From NCBI GenBank assembly GCA_028873975.1, contig JAPPMO010000093.1, positions 1 to 64,000 on the forward strand: a stretch of DNA of 64,000 nucleotides, read 5' to 3'. The notes below the pieces were generated by a model. It was given only the letters and a program-made list of their open reading frames with translations, made no database searches and had not been told where the DNA came from. Origin of the DNA: Chloroflexota bacterium (GTDB lineage: Bacteria > Chloroflexota > Anaerolineae > Aggregatilineales > Phototrophicaceae). A program made the position numbers and the translations under genes. Shown here piece by piece: positions 32,607 through 41,061 of this stretch. The stretch's first letter is position 1. Each line of letters begins with the position of its first letter.

Positions 32607-33731
32607 ATGCCGCAGAGACCAGAAACCTACGCAGTCCACAATTCAACTATCGACCCCTCCAGCGGAGCAATTGTCCCGCCTATTGTCCTAAGCACGACTT
32701 TCCAATACGAGACAACGGGCTTGGAGCATGATCCGGAAGAGTTGATCTACACGCGTTATCAGAACCCGAATCGCGCAGCGCTGGAAGAGGCCATGCGCAA
32801 GCTGGAATACGGCGCCGCGGCGCATGCCATCTCCAGCGGATCGGCAGCCATGCTGACGATTTTCCAAGCCTTGCGCCCGGGCGATCATATCGTGTCCAGC
32901 GACGACATGTACTTTGGGATCCGCGTCCAGTTGAAGGAATTCTTCGCGCCATGGGGGCTGGAGACAAGTTTCGTTGATATGAGCGACCTGGCGGCGCTCC
33001 GCGCCGCCATGCGCCCGGAGACCCGGCTGGTGATCTTTGAATCGCCGACAAATCCGATGATACGCCTGGCGGATATCAAGGCGATAAGCGAAATAGCCCA
33101 TCAACATGGGGCGGCGGTTCTGGTCGACAACACGGTGGCTACGCCGGTCGCGCAGAATCCCTTGCGGCTCGGCGGCGATATTGTGGTTAATTCGCTGACC
33201 AAATACATCGCGGGCCATCATGATGTGCTTGGCGGCGTCATTGTATTCCGCGAGAATGACGAATTCGCGCAGCGCGTCATGCGCTTGGTTAGAATCGGCG
33301 GTTCGGTCTTGTCCCCGATGAACAGTTGGTTGACGCTGCGCGGCATGCAGAGCCTGTCCTATCGTGTCCGCGCCCATAGCGAAAACGCCTCGGAAGTCGC
33401 CTGTTTCCTAGCGGAACACCCCAAGGTTGAGCGCCTGCTCTACCCGCATCATCCCAGCCATCCACAATATGACCTGGCTCGACGGCAGATGCGCGTCGGC
33501 AGCGGGTTAATGTCGATGCAGGTGCGCGGCGGTCGACAAGCCGCCATCGACGTCGTGAATAAACTAAGGCTCTTCACCAGCGCAACCAGTTTTGGCGGCA
33601 CACACAGCCTGATCGAACATCGCGAATCGATTGAAGAAGATTCGGATACGCCGTCCAACCTATTGCGCGTTTCCATTGGCTTGGAGCACCCGGCTGATCT
33701 CATCGCCGACCTCAATCAAGCGCTGCGATGA
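32607..33731 (+). CDS. Trans-sulfuration PLP enzyme (cystathionine gamma-synthase/lyase family)
   Basis: A 374-residue Cys/Met metabolism PLP enzyme. Its marks are YTRYQNPNR near 48-56, SGSAAMLTIFQAL, the cofactor-contacting VDNTVATPV segment and the PLP lysine Lys199 in NSLTKYIAGHHD. The C-terminal GGTHSLIEHRE block is closest to cystathionine gamma-synthase, gamma-lyase and methionine gamma-lyase; these cannot be told apart by motif. It would connect cysteine, homocysteine and methionine, in keeping with the sulfur genes upstream. The stop overlaps the next ATG (ATGA). Confidence 0.92.
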   Translation: MPQRPETYAVHNSTIDPSSGAIVPPIVLSTTFQYETTGLEHDPEELIYTRYQNPNRAALEEAMRKLEYGAAAHAISSGSAAMLTIFQALRPGDHIVSSDDMYFGIRVQLKEFFAPWGLETSFVDMSDLAALRAAMRPETRLVIFESPTNPMIRLADIKAISEIAHQHGAAVLVDNTVATPVAQNPLRLGGDIVVNSLTKYIAGHHDVLGGVIVFRENDEFAQRVMRLVRIGGSVLSPMNSWLTLRGMQSLSYRVRAHSENASEVACFLAEHPKVERLLYPHHPSHPQYDLARRQMRVGSGLMSMQVRGGRQAAIDVVNKLRLFTSATSFGGTHSLIEHRESIEEDSDTPSNLLRVSIGLEHPADLIADLNQALR

Positions 33732-34099
33732 TTTATCACATTGTCAGCCGTTCGGACTGGGCCCAGGCTCAAGCGACCGGGCGCTACAGCGCGCCTTCCC
33801 TCGAATCCGAAGGCTTTATTCATTGTTCGCGGCTCGAGCAGGTCCTAACCGTCGCGGATAACTTCTATCGGAACCGATCGGACTTGCTGCTTCTTTGCAT
33901 AGAAGAATGCAAGCTCGTATCCGAATTGCGCTGGGAAGCGCCAGCCCACCCCAAGCATAGCACCGTCAACACGATAGGATGCGATGAGCGATTCCCTCAT
34001 TTGTATGGTCCGCTCAACCTGAATGCCGTCGCGGCCGCTATCGCGTTTGAAGAGGCGGACGAGGGCTTTGTATTGCCGCCAGTTCCGCCCCGATTTTAG
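33728..34099 (+). CDS. DUF952 family protein
   Basis: A 123-residue protein matching the DUF952 pattern: IYHIVSRSDWAQAQATGRY, EGFIHCSRLEQV, and FPHLYGPLNLNAV. The family is related in fold to the ADP-ribosylation-like ART domains but its reaction is unknown. It is translationally coupled to the trans-sulfuration gene (ATGA overlap) and ends convergently with the SDR gene, overlapping by four bases. Confidence 0.87.
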   Translation: MIYHIVSRSDWAQAQATGRYSAPSLESEGFIHCSRLEQVLTVADNFYRNRSDLLLLCIEECKLVSELRWEAPAHPKHSTVNTIGCDERFPHLYGPLNLNAVAAAIAFEEADEGFVLPPVPPRF

Positions 34100-34950
34100 C
34101 CTATACCGGTCGCCTCGGCGCTGAAGTCCCAAAGCTGTTTCTGCAGTTCGCGGTCATAAGAGTTCGCGCTGGACTCCTTCTGTTGTTTGCGATCCCAGTA
34201 CTTGCCGGTGATGCCTGCCGCATCAATTGAAGAAGCGAGATAGACCAGCGTCTCGGCGCCTTTTTCCGGGGATATCGCAAACAGTCTTTGCAAAATCTTG
34301 ATAATGGGGACCCAAATGCCGCGCATATTGTGGCCGAAGCCGGTCGCAACCAAGCCAGGATGCACCGCGTTGACAGTCACGCCGGCGCCTTGCAGGCGCC
34401 GCGCCAACTCATAGGTGAAGAGCACATTCATCAGTTTGCTGGCGCCGTAGCTGCTCATCATGCTATGCCCGGTATGATCGCGCAGGTTATCCAAGCGCAG
34501 GCTGGCGTTGCGATGCGCGCTGGATGACACATTAATTACGCGCGCTTCGCCATGTTCTCTCGCGGTGTTCTTCAAGGTATCGACCAGGAGCAGCGCCAGC
34601 AGATAGTAACTCAGATGGTTGAGCGCGAAGGTCATTTCATAGCCGTCGACAGAAGCCTGGAATTCGGAAAAGACCGCGCCGGCGTTATTGAGCAGCACAT
34701 CAAGGCGCTGATGCTTCTGCAGGTATTCGGCGGCGGCGCGGCGCGTTTCGTCCATCGATGACAGATCCGCCAGCAGCATGTGCAGGTTGTCGTTGCCGCT
34801 GTCCGCGATCAGTTGCGACAGTACGGCGCGAGTTTTGGCTTCATTGCGCCCCACGATAACGACATTTGCGCCCATCTTCGCCAATTCCAGCGCGGCGAAT
34901 TTGCCGATGCCGTTAGTCGCTCCGGTGATCAATACGCGTTTCCCTTGCAT
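34096..34950 (-). CDS. Short-chain dehydrogenase/reductase (retinol-dehydrogenase-like)
   Basis: A 284-residue SDR. TGATNGIG near 10-17 binds the nucleotide, with an Arg a few residues after beta-2 (VIVGRNEAK), suggesting NADPH. The catalytic residues are the Ser in INVSSSAHR, Tyr and Lys in YGASKLMN. LNNAGAVF is intact. The C-terminal extension and the NVLFTYELARRL helix are common in retinol/protochlorophyllide reductase-like SDRs. The physiological substrate is unknown. It is monocistronic by layout. Confidence 0.9.
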   Translation of the reverse strand: MQGKRVLITGATNGIGKFAALELAKMGANVVIVGRNEAKTRAVLSQLIADSGNDNLHMLLADLSSMDETRRAAAEYLQKHQRLDVLLNNAGAVFSEFQASVDGYEMTFALNHLSYYLLALLLVDTLKNTAREHGEARVINVSSSAHRNASLRLDNLRDHTGHSMMSSYGASKLMNVLFTYELARRLQGAGVTVNAVHPGLVATGFGHNMRGIWVPIIKILQRLFAISPEKGAETLVYLASSIDAAGITGKYWDRKQQKESSANSYDRELQKQLWDFSAEATGIG

Positions 34951-35032
34951 CGTCGTCCTCCTGCTTTATGTTTTGGCTTTGTCTTCAGTGTATTCATCCA
35001 GCGTAATCCTGACGCAAGACTTAGTCGCCTGA

Positions 35033-36250
35033 TTATGAGAGCGCAGGGCTCTTGAAGCGCCGACTGCGATAAATGCGCATCACCGGCGCGAGGGAGAGGC
35101 TCGCCCCTGTTAAGGCAATGCGCAAAGAGAACAAATTCGCGAGCGCGCCCCAGACCGGCGCCGCCAGAATCTGCCCGAGGGCATTGGATTGCCAGTACAT
35201 GGAAATTACGGTGGCACGCACCTCAGAGGGCGTATGCTCGTTGATCCAAGCCATGAAAAGTGGTTTGGTGACGGTCCGAAGCGTCTGGCCCAGGCAATAG
35301 ACAATGGCCGCGAGATAGAAGTCCCCCGCCCAGACAAATACGAGATTGCTCAAGACCGTCCCCATCGCAAACCAGGCAAGTATCGTCGCTGCCTGCCGCC
35401 CCCGGCTGCCTTGGAGCCATCGTTTCACGAGTTCCAAGACCGGAATGCTGAGAACCGTCACGCAGCCAAAGAGTATGCCAAACCAAATCACGGGCTCGAA
35501 TAAGGGTATCACATAATTCTGTAAAATATGCGGCGCGTACAAGGCGTCATAGCCGCCCACGGAAACGCCAATCACCAGCCCAATAAAGACCAGAGAACGA
35601 AGCGCGTCACGGCGTTTTAACTCGCGCAGGCTCGCTTTAAGCGTCGCCGCAAGCGCGAGCAGCGTTTTGTCTTCTCTCCCCGCCGGCTGGAATCCATACT
35701 CAGGCATGATCAGCCCCAGCAAGAGCGCGAGAAGAATTGTAGCGATGCCGCCGACGGCAATTGGCAAGGCAACGTTTATCGTCCCCAAAACTGTCGCGAA
35801 AACAATCCCTAATGCCGTGGAAACCTGCCCTATTTGTGATCCGCGCAAAAGCAATGGCAAAGCCTCATCCTGGCCTAATTCATCAACCAGCCAAGCCTCG
35901 GGCGCGCCGCTGACAAAGGTGAATCCCAAGCCCCAGACAAGCTGCGATAAAAGAACGACCCAGTAGTCAGGAGTCAAAGCTTGCAGAAGATATCCGCCGC
36001 CCCATATCAGGTAGCCGACGACAATGGACCACTTGCGGCTAAAGCTGTCCGCGAAGAGCCCTGTTGGCACTTCAAAAACAAGCGTCGCCGCCTCCAGCAT
36101 GACTGCCAATGTCGCCAATCGAAAGGGATCGCCCGTAACGACGGAGGCGAAGTAGAGCGCCGCTACCGTCAGCCACATGGAGTATACAAAGGGAGCGACC
36201 AAGCGAAAGGTGTAATAGGCGCGCAGCGCGCGGCGGCGATGCGCGGTCAT
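35033..36250 (-). CDS. Major facilitator superfamily transporter
   Basis: A 405-residue protein with about 12 hydrophobic spans. The first cytoplasmic loop carries GLFADSFSRKW, the MFS motif A equivalent, and GAPEAWLVDELGQ follows the fourth span. It is a paralogue of the protein at 37180-38412. The frame continues upstream to 36310, but that part translates an R4 repeat (LESFRRLRPERLP), so ATG 36250 (MTAHRRRALRAYYTF) is preferred. The transported compound is unknown; drug or sugar-acid efflux/uptake is possible. Confidence 0.85.
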   Translation of the reverse strand: MTAHRRRALRAYYTFRLVAPFVYSMWLTVAALYFASVVTGDPFRLATLAVMLEAATLVFEVPTGLFADSFSRKWSIVVGYLIWGGGYLLQALTPDYWVVLLSQLVWGLGFTFVSGAPEAWLVDELGQDEALPLLLRGSQIGQVSTALGIVFATVLGTINVALPIAVGGIATILLALLLGLIMPEYGFQPAGREDKTLLALAATLKASLRELKRRDALRSLVFIGLVIGVSVGGYDALYAPHILQNYVIPLFEPVIWFGILFGCVTVLSIPVLELVKRWLQGSRGRQAATILAWFAMGTVLSNLVFVWAGDFYLAAIVYCLGQTLRTVTKPLFMAWINEHTPSEVRATVISMYWQSNALGQILAAPVWGALANLFSLRIALTGASLSLAPVMRIYRSRRFKSPALS

Positions 36251-36254
36251 TGGG

Positions 36255-36352
36255 GGCAGCCGCTCGGGGCGCAACCGGCGAAAAGATTCCAGGAATGTCG
36301 AGATCCGCAAGATAGTAAGCCTGCTTGTCGCATGGGCGCCGCAGTTCGCATA
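36255..36352 (+). repeat. Intergenic structured repeat, family R4, copy d
   Basis: AGCCGCTCGGGGCGCAACCG, AAAAGATTCCAGGAATGTCG, then TAGTAAGCCTGCTTGTCGCATG. This is a degenerate copy; the hairpin has a mismatch. It lies in the gap between the MFS and RraA-like genes. Confidence 0.6.
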
Positions 36353-36380
36353 ACCTGAAGTTTGACGCTAGGTCTGGCGA

Positions 36381-37106
36381 CTAGGAATCATCGTCATCGC
36401 CATAGGCATGCCCGGCGAAGATCGCTCGCAGTTCCGCCGCCGATTTCGCCGCCTGCAAGGCTTTCATGCGAGCGGCTTCTTCTTTCTGCAGCGCGCGCGC
36501 GTTGTTCAGAACAGCTTCCAATTGATCCGCGGGAAACTTGCAAGCGCCGTTTTCGTCCATGTGAATCAATTCGCCGGGCGCGACGTCCATGCCAGCTACC
36601 GAAACAGGCACGTTTACGGCATGGACCGCCATATTGCCATGGCCCGGCGTCACGCCGCTGAGCATGTACTGAAAGTCCATTTCGCGCACCTCGTCCAGGT
36701 CTCGCGACGGACCATTGGACAGCATGCCGACGCATCCGATCGCGCGCATCGCCGAGACCATATTGCCACCCGCCAAACCGACTTTTCCCGCGATTTCCGG
36801 CGGAAACTTCTGCTGAATGACCAGAATTGTAGGTCCCGGCGCCGCTTCGATAGCATCCAGCACATCACCGAAACTAAGCCGCGTGAAATCGGGATCGGGC
36901 AAGCCATAAACACAAGTGACCGCATAACCGACCCGACGACCCAGTTCCGGGTACATACAGCGAATCGACTGATCGGTGTACCAATTCTCGCTCCAGGGAT
37001 TGTAAAGTCCGAGGCAGAGCGGGGAAGCGGGATATGTAGCCACCACGTTGGTTATTGACGGCGTGTCGAAATTCTTGAGTTCTTCGAGCATGGACTTTGT
37101 ATTCAT
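36381..37106 (-). CDS. RraA family protein, second paralogue
   Basis: A 241-residue RraA-like protein, longer and divergent from the one at 1258-1950. The core is AIGCVGMLSNGPSRDLDEV, where the Arg-Asp pair fits the active site, with GNMVSAM before it and ELIHMDENGACKFP after it. The tail is acidic (DDDDS). RraA-like proteins near MFS carriers and dehydrogenases commonly act on 4-hydroxy-2-oxo acids. It stands between two related MFS genes on the same strand, so it may process an imported acid. Confidence 0.85.
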   Translation of the reverse strand: MNTKSMLEELKNFDTPSITNVVATYPASPLCLGLYNPWSENWYTDQSIRCMYPELGRRVGYAVTCVYGLPDPDFTRLSFGDVLDAIEAAPGPTILVIQQKFPPEIAGKVGLAGGNMVSAMRAIGCVGMLSNGPSRDLDEVREMDFQYMLSGVTPGHGNMAVHAVNVPVSVAGMDVAPGELIHMDENGACKFPADQLEAVLNNARALQKEEAARMKALQAAKSAAELRAIFAGHAYGDDDDS

Positions 37107-37179
37107 ATATCTCAGGGATCTCCCTTCGCTATTTGCGCGCTCATTCTACAGCGCAAAGGACAAGATTGCGACAACCGCC

Positions 37180-38412
37180 TTAGCGTTCAGGACGAGATGA
37201 GCGCCTCAAGACGCCCAAGATAGGTACCAGCATCAGGGCTGAAATCGTTATCGCCATGCGGACGGAGGAAAAGTGCCCGACCGCGCCTACCACGGGTCCG
37301 CCGGCGATCTGCCCGAAGGCATCAGCTTGCCCCTGGATGGACAAAACGGTGGCGCGAAGTCCGGATTCGGTATGCTGGTTGATCCAGGCTTCCATAAGCG
37401 GATTGCGAATCGCGCGCATGGCGCCGGTGATCCACAGTCCAAGGAGCAGCAACGGGAAACTCTCCCCCAACGTGAAGAGCAATACGCTCCCGATCATGGC
37501 GATGTATACAACGGTTAAGGCAAGCGTCACTGAGCGATTGCTTGTCATGTCGACGCCGCGTCTGATGTATTCCATGGCGAGAAGGCTCAGCGGCATGCCT
37601 ACGGCGCTTATGATGCCAAACCAAACGATCTCGTCCAGTTGACCGAGGGCCGGCAAGGTGAAGTTGCCCAGCAAATGCGCGGTCCACAAGCGATCGAAGC
37701 CTTCGCTGAAGGCGCCGTGTATGATCGTAGCCGCCATGATCAAAATCAGAAGATGCCGTCGGCGAACCAAGCGCAGGCCGCTTCGAAACGTGTCGAAGAG
37801 CGCCGTCCAACTCTCGCGCTGCGACGCCTCCTGACGCTGGAATCCTGCCTCGGGCATCAGCAAGACCAAGAGCAAGGCAAGCGCCAACATGATGCCTCCC
37901 GCCGACACAATCGCGAGCTGCAGACTGAGGCTCGCCACCGCGACGCTGGCGAAGATCGCGGCGAAGCCTGTAACCTGCGCCACCTGCGCCGAGCGAACGA
38001 AAGCGATAGAGGCCCTCTCCTGTCCGATCTCGTCAACAATCCAGGCCGATTGCGCGCCGCTCAGAAAGGTATATCCCAAGCCCATGACAACCTGCGCTAT
38101 CAAGAGCGCCTCGAAGACGGGGAAACTGCCCTCGACCAGGAAACCCAGCCCCAGCAGAGCGATGCCTGTGATCACGGAAAGGCGGCGGCTATAGACATCG
38201 GCGACGACGCCGGTTGGGATCTCTGTCAAGAAGGCTGTCAGTTCCAGGCAGGTACCGACCAGGACCAGTTGCAGCGGATTCAATCCCACCTGTTTGACCT
38301 GATAGACCAAATTGACCGTGAAGACCATGCTCATGGCGAATGACTGTATGCCCGACAATACAAGATACAGTTTGTAGGCATCCGCCTTGGGGGGATTCAG
38401 TCTCGACAACAT
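37180..38412 (-). CDS. Major facilitator superfamily transporter
   Basis: A 410-residue MFS carrier paralogous to 35033-36250: TEIPTGVVADVYSRRL (motif A region) and GAQSAWIVDEIGQERA align with the same blocks of that protein. About 12 spans are visible. The pair flanking an RraA-like enzyme suggests duplication of a carrier unit. The start MLSRLNPPKADAYKLYL leads directly into span one. Confidence 0.87.
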   Translation of the reverse strand: MLSRLNPPKADAYKLYLVLSGIQSFAMSMVFTVNLVYQVKQVGLNPLQLVLVGTCLELTAFLTEIPTGVVADVYSRRLSVITGIALLGLGFLVEGSFPVFEALLIAQVVMGLGYTFLSGAQSAWIVDEIGQERASIAFVRSAQVAQVTGFAAIFASVAVASLSLQLAIVSAGGIMLALALLLVLLMPEAGFQRQEASQRESWTALFDTFRSGLRLVRRRHLLILIMAATIIHGAFSEGFDRLWTAHLLGNFTLPALGQLDEIVWFGIISAVGMPLSLLAMEYIRRGVDMTSNRSVTLALTVVYIAMIGSVLLFTLGESFPLLLLGLWITGAMRAIRNPLMEAWINQHTESGLRATVLSIQGQADAFGQIAGGPVVGAVGHFSSVRMAITISALMLVPILGVLRRSSRPER

Positions 38413-38437
38413 GAATAATTTAAGCCTATTTTGGCTG

Positions 38438-39478
38438 TCACAAGGTGAGCGATGTGCGGTTCAATACGCCGTTTTTCAGGAAGTCGCGCAGTTCCGATGT
38501 CCTGTCTTCAAGCAATTTCGGCGCGATCTCGCGCAGCGCGGGATGGCCCGCATTGGCCAGCAGCCAACGGCAAGAGGCAAGCTGACGCGCCGCTATGAAA
38601 CCTTCCAAGTGAGCGCGCATGCGCTCGTCCAGCCCTGTCTTCGACGTATAGCCGGCCCACATGGCCGCTTCAAGCGTACCATAATCATTCGGGCGCTCCC
38701 CTTTGAGCTGCCAAAGCAAAGGCGCGAGGTCGTAGAGAAAATATCCCCAGCCACAATATTCAAAGTCAAGCGCCGCCGGCTGGCCATCACAGCCCAAGAT
38801 GTTTTTCGCAAGCAGATCGCCGTGGATGAGTCCAAAACTGTCCGGCCCGCGGTCAATCGCGGCCATCGCGCTACGAACGCGGTCTTCTACCTGCTCGAAG
38901 GTATCAGCCTGCTCGGTGGTGGGCCTTATGATGGAATCCCGTACCGAGTATGGCGACTCGTCGCCAAACAATCCCTCCCAATCCATGCTTGGGCGCATAA
39001 ACCCGTCCGGCGGTTCAAACTGCCCCTCGCGGTGAAGCGTTCCCAGATAGGCGCCGACCGCCCGGACGTCGGCGGCGGTAAGATCCTGGGCCGACTGGCT
39101 CTCGCCGTCGATGTACTCGAAGAGGCTGCAAAGGACGACATCCGGCGCTAGCTCCGCTGGTTTTAGGGATGTGAAAAGGACTTCTGCGCCGTCCTCTTGC
39201 AAAGGGACTGGCGCCGGCGCCAGCAGATCCGTATTCATACGCAAGTATTGTAGCCAAGCCAACTCGGATTCCAGGTAGGCGGCGCGGACCCGCCCCGGCA
39301 AATGCAAACGCAACACGTATATCCCGCGGGGCGCAGTCACCTTAAAGACCGCATTGCTGCTATATCCCAGCCAGGACAGTCTCGAAGCGCCGAGTCCCCA
39401 CAGTTCAATGACATCGCGGGCCAGCCCAAACCAAAAGCGCTTCTGTTCATCCAGCGTCCAGTTTACGAAACCCGGCAT
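38438..39478 (-). CDS. Phosphotransferase of the aminoglycoside/homoserine/choline kinase family
   Basis: A 346-residue kinase-like enzyme. The catalytic loop is IHGDLLAKNIL and the metal-binding segment LDFEYCGWGYFLYDLA, both characteristic of APH/choline-kinase-like folds. The N-terminal lobe has SNAVFKV and YVLRLHLPG with the ATP-anchoring region. Substrates in the family range from small alcohols to amino alcohols and antibiotics; nothing here specifies one. ATG 39478 (MPGFVNWTLDEQ) was chosen; the frame extends farther upstream without a clear ribosome site. Confidence 0.82.
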   Translation of the reverse strand: MPGFVNWTLDEQKRFWFGLARDVIELWGLGASRLSWLGYSSNAVFKVTAPRGIYVLRLHLPGRVRAAYLESELAWLQYLRMNTDLLAPAPVPLQEDGAEVLFTSLKPAELAPDVVLCSLFEYIDGESQSAQDLTAADVRAVGAYLGTLHREGQFEPPDGFMRPSMDWEGLFGDESPYSVRDSIIRPTTEQADTFEQVEDRVRSAMAAIDRGPDSFGLIHGDLLAKNILGCDGQPAALDFEYCGWGYFLYDLAPLLWQLKGERPNDYGTLEAAMWAGYTSKTGLDERMRAHLEGFIAARQLASCRWLLANAGHPALREIAPKLLEDRTSELRDFLKNGVLNRTSLTL

Positions 39479-39612
39479 TCGTTCACCATGCGCAGACAAA
39501 GGGTCACTAAGATTGTTCAACAATACAACCAAGCAGCCCGGCGCGTCCCGTACCGGGCTGTCCAACTGCCGGAGCGACATTATATGTCACGTGTTACTTT
39601 CACGGCATCCGA

Positions 39613-39621
39613 TGCTACAAT
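39613..39621 (+). promoter_or_regulatory. Extended -10 element before lspA
   Basis: TGCTACAAT matches the extended -10 pattern TGnTATAAT at eight positions with one mismatch. Transcription would start near 39628, about 22 nt before the lspA ATG. Confidence 0.4.
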
Positions 39622-39649
39622 AGCGGCATCCTGCTATCATGGAGCGCTT

Positions 39650-40183
39650 ATGCGCAAGTGGTTCATCCTGCTCGGCGCAATCATTGTCGCCGCCATCATC
39701 GACCAAGCCAGCAAAGGCTGGATAGTCGATAATTTAGAGCCATACCAGAGCGTCCAGCCGATTCCGACGCTGGCGCCATTCTTCCAATTGACACGCAGTT
39801 CCAACACCGGCGCGGCTTTTGGCATCCTGCCTGCGGCGGGCAATCTATTCCTCCTGCTGGCATTCCTGATCATAGGGATCATGCTGTGGCATTTCCGCAG
39901 CGCCGCGCCGGGCGCGCGTTTTCTGCCGCTTGCGACGGGTATTGTTATCGGCGGCGCCTTCGGCAATGTCATTGATCGACTGCAATACGGCCATGTCATC
40001 GACTTCATCCACTATCAGATACCCGGCCTCGTATCCAATGTCAGCAACCTGGCCGATCACGCCATCGTCGGCGGCGTCTTGCTGATCATCGGCGAAAGTT
40101 TCTTGCGCGAGCGGAAACTGAAGGCCGAGGGGGCCGCCGAATCGGAGAGTGCGGATAGCGGGACCGACCGCTCCAGGGAATAG
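39650..40183 (+). CDS. lspA: Lipoprotein signal peptidase (signal peptidase II)
   Basis: A 177-residue aspartyl peptidase of the inner membrane that removes signal peptides from prolipoproteins after Lgt has acted. Four membrane spans are visible. The two catalytic Asp regions are GNVIDRLQYG and NLADHAIVGG, and TRSSNTGAAFGI is the conserved loop. ATG 39650 gives MRKWFILLG; the upstream extension has no support. Its partner gene lgt is in the same window at 62683-63768, and lipoproteins such as 11239-11736 are likely substrates. Confidence 0.93.
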   Translation: MRKWFILLGAIIVAAIIDQASKGWIVDNLEPYQSVQPIPTLAPFFQLTRSSNTGAAFGILPAAGNLFLLLAFLIIGIMLWHFRSAAPGARFLPLATGIVIGGAFGNVIDRLQYGHVIDFIHYQIPGLVSNVSNLADHAIVGGVLLIIGESFLRERKLKAEGAAESESADSGTDRSRE

Positions 40184-40228
40184 AAACCACTTGTCTCGGG
40201 CTGTCTTGACGGTCGAGCGACAGCTTTG

Positions 40229-40753
40229 TCAAATGCGCTTTTCCAATTCGATTTCGTCGCGGATGGTGATCCCATCAAGCCCGGTAATAGGAATTTGCGG
40301 CTTGATGCGGCGAGCATCGGCAATGGCGTTGCGATGGACGGTCACCAGTTCATAGCCTCGCTTTTGCCAGAATTTGAGCGCAGCCAAATTATCATTCGTC
40401 GTCACCAGCCAGAGTCTCTCGATACCAGCTTCTCGCGCCCAGTTCTCGACCGCCTCAACCAGAGCCGTTCCCACGCCTATCGACTCTGACAGGCTGTTGA
40501 GCGTGGTGATTTCGCACTCCTTGTCCCCAATGTGGACTGTAATCAGTCCGATGTTTTCGGCTACAGCGTCTTCGGCTTCCGTGTCATCTTCGGCGGGCGC
40601 CATGTTTCGTTCCGCCATGAATCCGGGCAAGAGATGACCGTAAACAGCTTTGCCGCGGGAGACAATCTGCGTGGTGCCCCAGCGTTCATCAAGAAAATGC
40701 GCCACCCACTCTCGGTCGGAGCGTTCCAGGGGGCGGATGTTAAAATCGGTCAT
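40229..40753 (-). CDS. GNAT family acetyltransferase
   Basis: A 174-residue GNAT protein beginning MTDFNIRPLERSDREW. The acetyl-CoA-binding part is SLSESIGVGTALVEAVENWAREAG, with the R/Q-x-x-G-x-G/A signature in the weaker form SIGVGTAL. RLWLVTTNDNLAALKFWQKRGYE is the classic C-terminal pattern with an active-site-adjacent Asn and Tyr. The acceptor is unknown. It lies tail-to-tail with lspA. Confidence 0.87.
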   Translation of the reverse strand: MTDFNIRPLERSDREWVAHFLDERWGTTQIVSRGKAVYGHLLPGFMAERNMAPAEDDTEAEDAVAENIGLITVHIGDKECEITTLNSLSESIGVGTALVEAVENWAREAGIERLWLVTTNDNLAALKFWQKRGYELVTVHRNAIADARRIKPQIPITGLDGITIRDEIELEKRI

Positions 40754-40835
40754 CGCCGAGTCCTCGGTACTTTCCTTCGAACTTGTCACCAATTATAACC
40801 GTATCCGACAAACTTGAAAAACGCCGCCTCGCCGG

Positions 40836-40985
40836 GCAGTGTATCCTTTTCGGTTGAAATCCAAATGAGCCGAATATAGTTTCACCGCAACAGGTCGCGT
40901 AGACACTGACCGTCAAGACAGGAAGGACACACGGAAAACGACTATTTCGCAAACAATTCTCGGCGCCCTCGGTGGCTAAGGGAAA
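40836..40985 (-). mobile_element. MITE-like element, family R3, copy 2, one end lost
   Basis: Starts GCAGTGTATCCTTTTCGG and shares TGAAATCCAAATGAGCC, the AGACACTGACCGTCAAGACA module and ACGACTATTTCGCAAACAATTCTC with copy 1 in reverse. The expected far terminal repeat is missing; GGCTAAGGGAAAATG stands in its place. Nothing else is seen between 40754 and 41061. Confidence 0.6.
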
Positions 40986-41061
40986 ATGTGGCGCGATCGC
41001 TCTGTGAGTCGCCTAAGCCAGCAACCAGAGCTCAGCCGCGTAGTTCAACGCGAAGAGCCAA

